DNA of 11,926 nucleotides, from NCBI GenBank assembly GCA_025769875.1, contig JAGFNK010001266.1, forward strand, positions 1 through 11,926, given 5' to 3'. Shown here in pieces: positions 1 to 7,440 of this stretch. Numbering within the stretch: the first letter of the stretch is position 1; each line of letters starts with the position of its first letter. The notes under the pieces were generated by a model. It was given only the letters and a program-made list of their open reading frames with translations, made no database searches and was not told where the DNA came from. Both the position numbers and the translations under genes were made by a program. The DNA is from Russula earlei (Eukaryota > Basidiomycota > Agaricomycetes > Russulales > Russulaceae).

Positions 1-1053
1 CCTGCTAGTGAATAGTATGGCCCGGTATCACGAGTAAGGCCACCGTCGGTCATGAGGTTGTCGAGTTGATGATGAACTCGGACGGAAGTGTTGTTGGCGG
101 AGGTGGGCACAGATGGCGGCGGTTCTTTGGTGTGAGCCTGGATCTCATGAAGTCGATCAGCCAGTTGTCCCTGCAGAACACTTAAGGCTCCTTGGATAGA
201 TGCACGTTTGCCCTCTAAGATTTCAGCTGAAATGAACTGGTACGGAGGCGGTAGACAATCAGCAGGGCACCGGGGTCATGAAGGTTCTCAAGAGCCTGGG
301 CAGTGTCAATGTGGGAAAGGATGGTCCTCAATTAGGAGGTGGAGGTCAGAGGCAGTCACAGAAGGGTGGGGGGCAGAGACAACAGGCCAAAGCAATGAGC
401 TTCTCTCCATAGTGGCTCTCCTCGACCCATAGTTCCTAGAAGCATAGGTTCGCCATTGTATAGAGCGACGTAAGTATGGTAGAAGGTGTTTCCACCCATT
501 AACATTAATATAAAAAGGGGGAACATGCGTGTAAGGTTCGTAAACAAACCAGGGGGGACCAGGGTGAGTGGGGTCTGCTTCAGTCGGGGTGGGTGAGGGG
601 GTTCCTTCAGGATAGCAAGTGGGTTGAGGGTGGCGGAGGTCCTGGAGTTTGGTCTCTTCTGGGACAATGAGGGTGCGTTGGTCAATGATATGTTGGATGA
701 CTTCGGTGAGAGGGGTTCTTGTTTGATGGTGGGGGAAGGGGTGAGAACAGGTAGGGGGGACGAGTTAGAGGCAGGAGACACATGGGGTATTGTAAGCGGA
801 GGTAGCATGTTCGTGATGCCAGGCCGACCACTCAGAAGGATGGGAGTATTTATGGAGGCTGACCATGTAATGTGATTCCATACCAAATCAGTAAGTACTG
901 CTCTTTGTATGGACAAATGAAACTCTGAAAAAGGGGTCCATCATGAGAAGTTGAAAGCCGCAGAAGTTGCCAGGGGAAAGAATCCTGGAAAACAGTTGTT
1001 CCCTGGCGGCTATGTTAAAGATCGTGTGTCCGCGTCGGGGATAGTGGGATCAT
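1..1053 (-). pseudogene. Decayed unknown retroelement ORF after element B, partial
   Basis: A continuous stretch of protein-like sequence on the minus strand that changes frame several times and runs off the left edge. From about 1026 one frame reads FNIAAREQLFSRILSPGNF and then MMDPFFRVSF, with a TGA near 888 and a TAA near 765. It is then open from 764 to about 304, a Pro/Thr-rich part with PPWFVYEPY and HVPPFYINVNGW. A second frame over 470-356 carries NGEPMLLGTMGRGEPLW. Beyond 304, DTAQALENLHDPGALLIVYR and then EILEGKRASIQGALSVLQGQ with LADRLHEIQ follow in two frames, ending in open sequence at base 1. The GC-rich third positions and long open runs argue for coding origin. I do not recognise the family. 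It could be a third ORF of element B or the leading ORF of another element. The 186-codon frame 916-356 is largely a shadow of it. Confidence 0.55.
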
Positions 1054-1073
1054 TAACTGAATAAGAAGGGGGG

Positions 1074-1179
1074 TTACAGAGTTAACTTGGGGGAGTAGGG
1101 TACTTGTTGTATCGTAAGATTTGAAAACTGGTTCTCTAGGTCATCTAGACTTTCGTCTGAGTGACATGATTCTGTAGGG
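1074..1179 (-). other. Pol tail or 3' untranslated region of element B
   Basis: Beyond the chromodomain stop, another frame stays open to a TAA at 1074 with acidic and polar residues (SDESLDDLENQFSNLTIQQ). It may be the frameshifted C-terminal tail of Pol. No polypurine tract or LTR start is evident here, so the 3' end of element B is not defined. Confidence 0.4.
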
Positions 1180-1355
1180 TCAAGGTTTGGAAGACATGGT
1201 ACGGAGTTTGGTGGGTTGTTGTAGGTGAAACATGGTGATAGCATCTTGAGCGTTTTTAAGGTTTGAAAGGGGCTCCCATGTGTCTTCTGCTGCGGAGTAC
1301 CCTTTCCATTGGACCCTGTACTGGAGACGGCCCCTATGGATACATTGAGCGGTGA
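1180..1355 (-). pseudogene. Element B chromodomain, out of frame with its N-terminus
   Basis: The domain starts as KVEK in the long frame. After a shift near 1352-1356 it continues in a second frame as RLQYRVQWKGYSAAEDTWEP, then LSNLKNAQDAITMFH, ending at a TGA at 1180. Trp and Tyr of the cage are present. The first aromatic position before KVEK is Asn, so methyl-lysine binding would be impaired even without the frameshift. The match to the element A chromodomain is clear. The domain is invisible in ATG-initiated frames. Confidence 0.85.
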
Positions 1356-1712
1356 TTTTTCAACTTTATTCTCCTGAGATAAGGTCAGGTGGGTTTGGAA
1401 AAATTTGGTCCTGTTCAGTTGTCTCTGTGAACCGGAGATAAGAGGGAGGCATGAAACACGTTGTGGATGTTCCATTGGGTGGAAGTTGGAGTTGGTAAGC
1501 GATGTGGGAGATTCGTTAGTGATGGTAAAAGGGCCGAATCGTTTGGGGCGGAACTTATGAAACTGATGGGGAGTTTTTAAGTTAGTGCCTTCCAGCCAAA
1601 CCTTCTGTCCTTCTTCGAAACCCTTTGAACTTGGTTTCCTTGATCCAGTTTTCTGTGCCCTTTTCATTGCTTCTTGTGCTGATTCCCTCATGTCTTTAAT
1701 GCTTGGAGTCAT
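1356..1712 (-). pseudogene. Element B GPY/F module
   Basis: EGQKVWLEGTNLKTPHQFHK leads to RPKRFGPFTIT, the GPY/F signature of Ty3-type integrase C-termini. The rest of the module (IAYQLQLPP, then WNIHNVFHASLLSP) appears one and two frames away because of indels near 1490 and 1470. It is followed by a GPNFSKP-like linker containing two TGA codons. The open frame 1712-1074 that crosses this region is therefore a composite, not a native protein. Confidence 0.82.
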
Positions 1713-2689
1713 TCTTGGATTCCTGGAACTTGGACTTGAGTTGGTGCCAAGTCCTTGAGGGTTAAATCCAATGAGGAGTTCATAAGGGGTTTTTTTGGTG
1801 GTGGTAGATTTGGGCGTTAAAGTGGTATTGGGCTATGGGAAGCCAGTGTGCCCATTCTTCCTGTTTCTCTCCTGTGTAGATGCGTAGGTACATTTCCAAG
1901 GTCTGATTGGTCCTTTCTGATTGTCCATCAGTTTGGGGGTGTAGGCAGTGCTTAAATTGGTTGATCCCAAGGATTCGGGAAACTTCTTGGAACAAATTGG
2001 AGGTGAAGCGGGGGGGGAGTCATGGTCAGAGATAATTTTGGAGGGGCTCTGGTCCATGGGAAGGCGTAGCGGTTTAAAATCGTTTTAGCCATTTGCAGAG
2101 TTCCCATGTCCCTTACAGCAAGGTAAGAATATAGCCGCTTTGGTGGAGTCGTGGTCAGTGATGGTCATAATGCATTGTTCCCTTCTGACAGTGGGAGGTC
2201 GATGATCCAATCAATGGCAACAGTTTGGAAGGGTTTTTGAAATTCTGGAGGATGGGGTAAATTGGGGGGCAAGTTGGGTGTGTGGAGGACTTGTTGGCCT
2301 TTTGACAGGTGGCACACCCTCGGATGTAGTCCCGTATGAAGTAGGCCATCTTTGGCCACCAGAAGGATTCTTGGATTGAGTACAAGGTTCGGGTGTTTCC
2401 TGTATGTCCCCCACGAATACTGTCATGATAGGTATGCAAGATTTTTCGTAAGAGGGGTTCTTGATAGGGTACCACCAATTTCCCATCTTTGAATAGTGCA
2501 TTTTCTTCTTCTTGAAGATCATGTTTGACCTTCCACATAAGGAGATCTGACTTTCGCCTTCTTTGTTTGGTTAGTACTTGGGTATAGAGATCCTCAGTGT
2601 GGAGTGTGTGAATGAACAATTTGTTTAGGGAGTGCCATGATTGTTCTGGTTGTCTCCTGACCCATCTTTGTGGTCAGGTTGTCATGAGA
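1713..2689 (-). pseudogene. Element B integrase: HHCC finger and catalytic core
   Basis: The frame at 2619-2155 holds the zinc finger (HDSIRGGHTG...GCATCQKANK) with all four ligands, preceded by a conserved linker (NALFKDGKLVVPYQEP). The core begins in another frame (AIDWIIDLPLSEG, first Asp). The second Asp is in a third frame (IISDHDSP, where the usual Arg after the Asp is His). The final block returns in a fourth stretch (HPQTDGQSERTNQTLEMYL, with the catalytic Glu), ending in WAHWLPIAQYHFN. At least four frame changes occur in about 900 bp. The Arg-to-His change fits CGT to CAT at a CpG. Identity is certain; function is lost. Confidence 0.88.
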
Positions 2690-3203
2690 GGGCATCGGCA
2701 CGATTGGAGGTTCCGGGTTTGTGGTGGATTTCAAATGGTAGTCTGCCAGTGTGAAATGTAACCTGCAATTCTTCGATTAATTTGTGGGGAGTCGATAGTG
2801 GGCAAGGTTAGCATGATCAGTAAAGATCTTGATGGGGTGTTTTGTTCCAACCAATAGGTATCGCCAGTGTTGGAGTGCTAGAATCAGGGCTAGGAACTCC
2901 CTATCCCATACTGGATAGTTCCTTTCTGCTTCGTTGAATGCATGTGACATGTTGCCAATCTTTTTCCTTTTTCCTCTTGGGTCTTTTTGAAACAGAATTG
3001 CCCCGGTGGCGAATTGTGAAGTGTCAGTTTCTAATTCGTATGGGAGGTCAGGGTTGGCAGTGTATAGTTCCAGGTCATCGCAGACTGCCGATATCAGGGT
3101 TTCCAGAGCTGTGGTTGCTTATGGGGTCCAGAGGAAGGGGGGTTCCTTTCTTGATCGTGGAAAAAATGGGGCAAGCTATTTTTGCGAAGTCTTAGATAAA
3201 TGG
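2690..3203 (-). pseudogene. Element B RNase H
   Basis: After stops at 3204 and 3192 the coding sense moves frame near 3110, where a stretch open to about 2795 holds the whole acidic set. These are ETDTSQFATGAIL (Asp), FNEAERNYPVWDREFLALIL (Glu) and IKIFTDHANLAHY (Asp). The spacing matches Ty3-type RNase H. Beyond 2795 the frame breaks up before integrase. This domain is better preserved than its counterpart in element A even though the surrounding RT is worse, so decay is patchy. It has no ATG-initiated frame of useful length, so simple ORF finding misses it. Confidence 0.85.
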
Positions 3204-4090
3204 TCATTGGTAATTGAGGGCGCCCATGATTTGTTGTACCTGTTTCAGATTATTCGGGGGTCTCGGCCAGTTCTTGAGACCATCCATTTTGACTGGGTCG
3301 ATTTTGAGGGTTCCTTGGTTGATCCAGAAACCCAAGAAATCAATTTCCTTTTGTTCAAAGGCGCATTTGGATGCCTTTAGAAAATAAGAGTCTCTTTCGA
3401 GAAGGTCGAGGAATTCATGTGTGATTTGTCGATGGAGGTGCTCTTCCCCTGAACCTGTGGCTATTGCTACATCATCTAGATAGTTGCAGGTGTTCTCTGG
3501 GTACTTCAGAAGCCAGGGTCGGAGGGTGTGGTTCATTGCTTGTTGGAAGGCTGCCGGGGCGTTGGTAAAGCTGAAACCCATTACCATGGGGACAAAGGTG
3601 CCAAACTGGGTTTTGAAGGCGCCTTTGTGTCAATCTTCTGGTGGATCAGGATGTTGTTATAGCCAGCTCTGACATTGAATTTACTAAAGGTGGTTTTGCC
3701 CCTTAATCAGTGCAATTGTTCTTCCATGTTTGGTAAGGCATGGTAGTCAGGGACCGTGGCATTGTTGAGCTTTCGGTAGTCTACTACCATTCATGGGGCG
3801 GTGCTGTCCTTCTTCTGGACAAAAAAGACAGGGGATACAAAGTCCAAGACTCTGTCTTTAATGAAACGTTTGGCTAGGTCTTCTTGTATTTGCTTCGATA
3901 GTTCCTGTTTCTCATTCTGGGGGAGTGGGTAAGTTCAACAATCAAGGAATTTGGGGGCATCCAGTTTCAGGGTGATTCTGAAGTCGAGTTCTCCTTGACT
4001 GGGTGGGAGTCATTTGGCTGCTTCTTCTGAGAAGACCTTCTGATGTCATGAATATTCAGGGGGAATGGTAATCGACCTTATTTGTGCAAC
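3204..4090 (-). pseudogene. Element B reverse transcriptase, catalytic Asp lost
   Basis: The RT connector and fingers are readable in one frame from 4090 (KVFSEEAAK, TYPLPQNEKQELS, FVSPVFFVQKKD, MVVDYRKLNNATVPDY). TGA codons at 4046, 4010, 3935, 3791 and 3707 stand where Arg is expected. Motif A reads FSKFNVRAGYNNI: the first catalytic Asp is Asn (codon AAT, 3674-3676). After a frame change near 3640, FSFTNAPAAFQQAMN and the YLDD box (3471-3482) are intact. The connection domain runs through GLKNWPRPPNNLKQVQQIMG to a TGA at 3204. The motifs leave no doubt about identity. Besides the stops, the motif A change alone would abolish polymerisation. Confidence 0.9.
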
Positions 4091-4326
4091 TCAGATTTTT
4101 GGTGGGTTTGCTATGGATACAGGGGTGAGGAGGACCCCTAAGTGGTTTCTAAGGCGACCAGTACTCCAATTTATGAGGGGGTTTATTGCCTTCAAGAAGG
4201 GGTATCCAAAGATCATTCTATCTTCTCCCAGGTTGGTGACATAGAAGGTGAGAAGTCGGGTGGTGTCAAGACACGTACTGCTGATCACTAAGGACTCAGG
4301 AGCAGGTGGGCAAGGGTCGGAACAGA
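4091..4326 (-). pseudogene. Element B protease C-terminal remnant, cut by insertion
   Basis: The frame contains LLTFYVTNLGEDRMIFGYPF followed by a NPLINW block, the standard C-terminal strand and hydrophobic core of Ty3-type proteases. The catalytic Asp-Ser/Thr-Gly region, normally about 90 residues upstream, is missing because the LTR of element A starts at 4327. The apparent start codon in this frame lies inside the LTR and gives four LTR-encoded residues, so it is an artefact of insertion. The frame ends with a TAG at 4091 shortly before RT. Confidence 0.83.
4322..4326. other. Candidate left target-site duplication of element A
   Basis: The five bases adjoining the LTR end are ACAGA on the plus strand, the first bases of element B sequence. 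Ty3/gypsy integrases usually make 4-6 bp duplications. The matching copy would lie beyond the right edge, so this cannot be confirmed here. Confidence 0.3.
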
Positions 4327-4443
4327 TGGTACGCGGCATAAACGGCGTTGAACAGGAGGACGAGCCAAACGACTAGAAGATACCAGATGGGGACTGGTAT
4401 GTGTTGCAAGAGGCAGAGGCGAAGAGTAGAGGCCAGTGCAGCG

Positions 4444-4535
4444 AGGGACTTTAAACAAGGCAGTCGTTGAGGAGTACCTTGAGGATGAGGGAGGACTTTA
4501 GACTGAGCGGTCGCAGGGGAGTACCCAGGAAGATG
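4444..4535. repeat. Degenerate ~45-bp tandem duplication in R/U5
   Basis: Two adjacent units, about 4444-4487 and 4491-4535, share the order GGACTTTA, a GTCG block, GGAGTACC and a terminal GATGA, with substitutions and one or two indels between. They lie downstream of the TATA box and so in the transcribed leader. Divergence between the units indicates an old duplication within the LTR family. Confidence 0.7.
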
Positions 4536-4582
4536 AGAGTATCACAAATGGACAGTCTGATGACTGCCATGCTTCATTGGGG

Positions 4583-4590
4583 CTTATATA
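4583..4590 (-). promoter_or_regulatory. TATA box of the LTR promoter
   Basis: TATATAAG on the coding strand lies about 500 bp into the LTR. It is followed some 30-40 bp later by pyrimidine-rich sequence suitable for initiation. It would place the U3/R boundary near 4550-4560. The same element in the unseen 5' LTR would drive ORF-X, gag and pol. Confidence 0.6.
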
Positions 4591-4712
4591 CAGTGTACAG
4601 GGTCGATTACAAAGACCTGGGACTATTCTAGACTCTTTGGTACCATCCAATAGGACTGCAGAGGCATAAACTCGCTTGTGTCAAGTTTCAGGCTTACTGA
4701 GCGCATTACTGA

Positions 4713-4755
4713 TCATTGTGGAGCGATGACATCATTATGATGTCATTGTGGAGCG
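4713..4755. repeat. Short direct repeat TCATTGTGGAGCG flanking the palindrome
   Basis: The 13-mer TCATTGTGGAGCG occurs at 4713-4725 and 4743-4755, spaced by 30 bp and bracketing the TGATGTCA palindrome. It suggests a duplicated U3 enhancer unit. Confidence 0.8.
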
Positions 4756-4827
4756 CTTAGTGAGCCTATGAGGTCACTGGGGAGTTGCTCAGTCAGCCAT
4801 GATGTCATTGGAGCCTTGATGATGTCA
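4727..4827 (-). promoter_or_regulatory. Cluster of TGATGTCA (CRE/bZIP-like) sites in U3
   Basis: The octamer TGATGTCA or its reverse complement TGACATCA occurs four times, at 4727-4734, 4738-4745, 4800-4807 and 4820-4827. A variant TGAGGTCA lies at 4769-4776. The first two form a perfect 10-bp inverted repeat with one central base (4726-4746). The core resembles the bZIP (ATF/CREB) palindrome TGACGTCA with its CpG changed to TpG or CpA. The sites lie about 140-240 bp upstream of the TATA box in the direction of transcription, a normal enhancer distance. Binding is an inference. Confidence 0.5.
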
Positions 4828-5091
4828 GATGATTTATGCAATAGTTTCTAAGAGTTTGTGCCACTGTTTCGGGTCCTTGGTGGCTGGGTGGCCATGTGGC
4901 TGCCACGCGATGATTACCCGATTAGGAAACCGGTGCCTGGTCATGTTATAGTGCCTTTGCAATAGCGATATCTTGTACCGCAGGAGGGATAGCCCAAGAA
5001 ATGGAAGGGAGTCAGTAATGCAAAGTGAGAGGGGTCTCTCTTGAGTGAAAGGGGACAATCTATGGCCAGGACCTGGCCTTGGTTCGTAACA

Positions 5092-5109
5092 TTCATCCCC
5101 TCTTTATAG
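5092..5109 (-). other. Polypurine tract of element A
   Basis: On the coding strand the sequence just before the LTR reads AAAGAGGGGATGAA and is followed by TGTTACGAACC, the LTR start. The purine run primes plus-strand DNA synthesis in LTR elements. Its position immediately upstream of a TG-starting repeat end fixes this LTR as the 3' one. Confidence 0.72.
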
Positions 5110-5141
5110 ACTTGTTGCTCCTGCAACAGTAGGAATTTGTT

Positions 5142-5322
5142 TCATTGGAAGGTGGAGTAGTTTGCATATGAAAAGTCGAAGTCTTGTTCGTTTGTGGGGG
5201 GTTCTTTCTGTTTTATGGATTGCTTTGGGGGTAGCTGTAGTTGATTGAGTGCATGTGATCGCAGGGGTTCTCTGAAAAGTTTGTTGGTAACAAGGATAAA
5301 GATAGTCGTCGACGGAGGTCAT
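5142..5322 (-). pseudogene. Possible small 3' ORF or Pol tail of element A
   Basis: Downstream of the pol TAA at 5339, an ATG at 5322 opens MTSVDDYLYPCYQQTF. One base out of phase, near 5275, a protein-like frame continues to a TGA at 5142 and ends in an acidic/aromatic tail (EQDFDFSYANYSTFQ). It could be a 60-residue accessory ORF. It could also be the C-terminal tail of Pol in a +1 frame, because the frame before the ATG is open back into the chromodomain region. I do not recognise it. It ends 50 bp before the LTR, so nothing else fits between. Weakly supported; composition and frame continuity are the only evidence. Confidence 0.35.
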
Positions 5323-5338
5323 GATGAGAGTTGTTGGT

Positions 5339-6959
5339 TTAGGGGTTACTCCTGGTGGGAATCGTTTTAAGCGCTTTCGGATATTTCCAATGGAAGTCTT
5401 TGACAAGTGATTGCGCTCTTGATAGGTTAGAGGCTGGCTCCCAAGTATTTTCTGCAGCAGTGTACCCTTTCCATTTGACTAGGTATTGGATTCCTTTTCG
5501 GTTCGGGGAGAGTCGAGAGTTTAAGACCTGTTCCACTTTGTATTGCTCTTCTCCTTCGATTAGTACCGGTGGTGGTTTTGAGAAGTTAGGGCCATGGGCA
5601 GCGGTTTCTTTATAAGGTTTGATCAGGGAGTGGTGAAAAACTGGGTGTATCTTCCAAGACTTTGGTAGTTTGAGGCGAACATTTACTGGATAGGCAGTGG
5701 TGACTTTGAATGGTCCGTAGCGTCGAGGGGCTAGTTTTGCTTTTGGGTGAGTGGTTCGTAGATTCGTGGCTTCTAACCATACTTGATCCCCTTCTTTAAA
5801 ATGAAATGTGGAGGATTGAGGTCCTGATTGTTTCATGATCTCCGTTGCTCGGTTCAGGGAGGCAGCTACCTCTTCTCTGAGTTGGTTCAGTCTTGATAAT
5901 CTTTCTTGGATTGAAGGGAACCTTGATGTAAAGGCAAGGGGTGGAGCAAATGTTGGGTTAAAGCCATACCAGACCTCAAAAGGGGGTTTGTTCATAGCAC
6001 TGTGTTGTCTGGCATTATGTGCGAACTCCATAAAGGGAATTAGTTCTGCCCAATTGTCTGCTTGATGGTTGCAAAATAGTTCTAGTTCTTGGTTAACTCG
6101 TTCTGTTTCTCCATCTGTCTGTGGGTGATATGCTGTGCTTAATGATACTTTGACGTTTAACTTCTTCCATAATTCTTGAGTAACTTTTGCTGCGAACTGA
6201 GGGCCTCTGTCTGATATTATTTGTGTCGGGAGGCCTATTCTTCTCCAGACATTGTTCATGATTAATGTCGCTGTTTCGTCTGCTGTGATTGTCTTGTGGC
6301 AAGGGGTAATGATTATTGCTTTACTGAACCGATCTACCACAACTAGGAGGCTGTCAAAGCCTTGTGAAATCGGTAGGTCCGTGATAAAGTCCATGGTAAT
6401 GCTTTTCCATACTTCTCCAGCTGGTGTAATTGGTACAAGGGGTGTTTCTGTCTTTGGATGGTTCTTTGTACTTTGGCAAATTGCGCAACCATCCACATAA
6501 CTTTTGACATAGGTTAGCATTCCTGGCCACCAATAGTTTCAGCTGATTAGCTCATAAGTTTTCCATTGGCCAGGATGCCCAGTGGCAAGGGAGTCGTGGT
6601 GTAATTTCAGAATTTTCTTTCTTAGGGTGTCGTTGTTTGGGATATAGACTTTTCCTTTGAATAATATTAGTCCATCTTCGAGATTCCAGTCCTGTAAGCC
6701 TTTGGATAGTCGCCTTGGTCCATTCTTTATAATGATTGCTAATGCGTTAGATACTTCAGGGTCATAGTCTTTGCTCAATCGTAGTTGTTGTCGAAGTTCT
6801 TGGTCACCAATTGGTTCTGTAGCAGAGGTGCGTGTTGCTCTAATTTTAAAAAATTTGTCATCTAGGAGCACCTTTCCATCATTTTCGTTTTGTATCCCCT
6901 CTTTAAAGTCTGGCCGCCTGGACAGACCGTCTGCTTTGTTCATAGTTCCTGGGTGGTGG
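5339..6959 (-). pseudogene. Element A integrase with GPY/F module and chromodomain
   Basis: Integrase inserts the cDNA into the genome. The N-terminal HHCC finger reads HHDSLATGHPG...CAIC. Its frame is cut by a TGA at 6539, where Arg is usual before NYWWPGM. From 6538 the frame is open to 5339. The core shows Asp (MDFITDLP), Asp (SDRGPQF) and Glu (GETERVNQ), the last two 35 residues apart (D,D35E), with the STAYHPQTDG block between. Next come EGDQVWLEATNL, the GPY/F module (KLAPRRYGPFKV, WKIHPVFHHSLIKPY) and a chromodomain (YKVEQVL...KWKGYTAAENTWEP, about 5390-5545). All three aromatic cage positions (Tyr, Trp, Tyr) are present, so methyl-lysine recognition on histone H3 is plausible. In chromoviruses this module directs insertion into heterochromatin. 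One nonsense change separates this protein from an intact chain. Confidence 0.94.
5390..5545 (-). other. Chromodomain at the integrase C-terminus (A)
   Basis: About 50 residues match the chromodomain pattern: YKVEQVL, a basic loop, QYLVKWKGY, then ENTWEPASNL. The Tyr, Trp and Tyr of the aromatic cage seen in HP1-type domains are retained, unlike the group II chromodomains of some plant elements, which lose one or more. It lies directly after the GPY/F module with a Pro-rich linker. Confidence 0.93.
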
Positions 6960-7437
6960 GTGATGATAAGTTGAAATTGCTGAGGAGGAGTGCCCATCGG
7001 GCTTGTCGTCTCGTGAGTTTCTGTTTTGTCATGAAGTATGTCAAGTTATTGTGGTCTGTCCATAGATCTATGGGGTGTGTAGCGCCTCAAGGTAGTGACG
7101 GAAGTGCCAGAGGGATAAGATGATAGCAAGGAGTTCTTTATCGTAGATCATGTAATTTCAGTTGTGCGGGGTCCAAGGATTTCAAGAAATAGGCTACTGG
7201 GTGATATCTATTAAATTCATCGGGTTGTTCCAAGATTGCACCGACTGCAAAGTCACTTGCATCGCAGATGAGTCGAAAGGGTTTCGTGTGGTCAGGTAAC
7301 ATGAGGATTGGGGCCATTGTGAATGCTTGGATTAGGTTCTGAAATGCTTGTTCTTCATTGTCTTCCCACTTGAAGGGGTTTTCTTTTTTTGTTAAGTTAA
7401 ACAAGGGCCGTGCTATTCGAGAGTATTGGTGGATAAA
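6960..7437 (-). pseudogene. Element A RNase H, frameshifted
   Basis: The RNase H domain removes the RNA strand during reverse transcription. The frame at 7404-7138 contains LTKKENPFKWED, a Ty3-type lead-in, and the first acidic motif ICDASDFAVGAIL with its Asp. The next motif (YDKELLAIILSLWHFRHYL, with the catalytic Glu) is in a different frame from about 7150, and the third ([12 protein letters not shown], with Asp) in yet another after about 7095. A frameshift near 6965 then joins the conserved tail of the domain ([20 protein letters not shown]) to the integrase frame. Three acidic residues remain readable across frames. Three or more indels in under 500 bp make this the most damaged domain of element A. 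Confidence 0.86.
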
Positions 7438-7440
7438 TCA

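Larger units (their letters stand above)
1074..4326 (-). mobile_element. Element B: older, decayed Ty3/gypsy chromovirus, interrupted by A
   Basis: A second pol region on the minus strand, with protease C-terminus, RT, RNase H, integrase, GPY/F and chromodomain in order. Each domain is identifiable by motif, but the reading frame changes repeatedly. In-frame TGA codons at 4046, 4010, 3935, 3791, 3707 and 3204 fall where family alignments normally show Arg. Gag and the N-terminal half of the protease are absent on the right, where the LTR of element A begins at 4327. These parts should reappear beyond the far LTR of A. No LTR of B is visible; its left limit is set here at the stop of the last pol-like frame and is uncertain. 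B is related to A but not a recent copy of it, since the proteins differ at many positions even in conserved blocks. Confidence 0.88.
4327..5091 (-). repeat. 3' LTR of element A (765 bp)
   Basis: The boundaries are inferred from structure because the partner LTR is outside the window. On the coding strand the repeat starts TGTTACGAACC at 5091, right after the purine tract, and ends GCGTACCA at 4327. This gives TG...CA ends with an imperfect terminal inverted repeat (TGTTACG against TGGTACG). Immediately beyond 4327 the protease sequence of element B begins, which supports the left limit. Inside are repeated TGATGTCA sites, a TATA box at 4583-4590 and a tandem duplication at 4444-4535. Reading frames of 60-75 codons inside it show no protein-like features. 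The right boundary is more secure than the left, which could be off by several bases. Confidence 0.75.

Noticed and set aside
505..520. TATA-like ATTAATATAAAAAGG on the plus strand as a promoter
   Set aside because: It falls within the decayed minus-strand coding remnant and no plus-strand gene follows.
356..916. The 186-codon minus frame taken as one real gene
   Set aside because: Its middle is a shadow: another frame (764-304) reads better over most of it. Only its last part (470-356) looks native. Treated as part of a multiply frameshifted remnant.
3006..3380. Plus-strand open frames of up to 124 codons, e.g. across the RT/RNase H of B
   Set aside because: They lie antisense to clearly assigned pol motifs, have no recognisable domains, and their composition mirrors the opposite strand.
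4091..4339. An ATG at 4339 as the true start of a protein
   Set aside because: The first residues are encoded by the LTR end of A. The homology begins inside a protease C-terminus, so the start is created by the insertion.
4726..4746. The perfect palindrome as a terminator hairpin
   Set aside because: It lies in U3 upstream of the TATA box, is not followed by a T run, and a eukaryotic context makes a hairpin terminator unlikely.
4834..5126. Minus-strand frames of 61-74 codons inside the LTR
   Set aside because: They lie in U3, overlap each other in different frames and have no protein-like motif.
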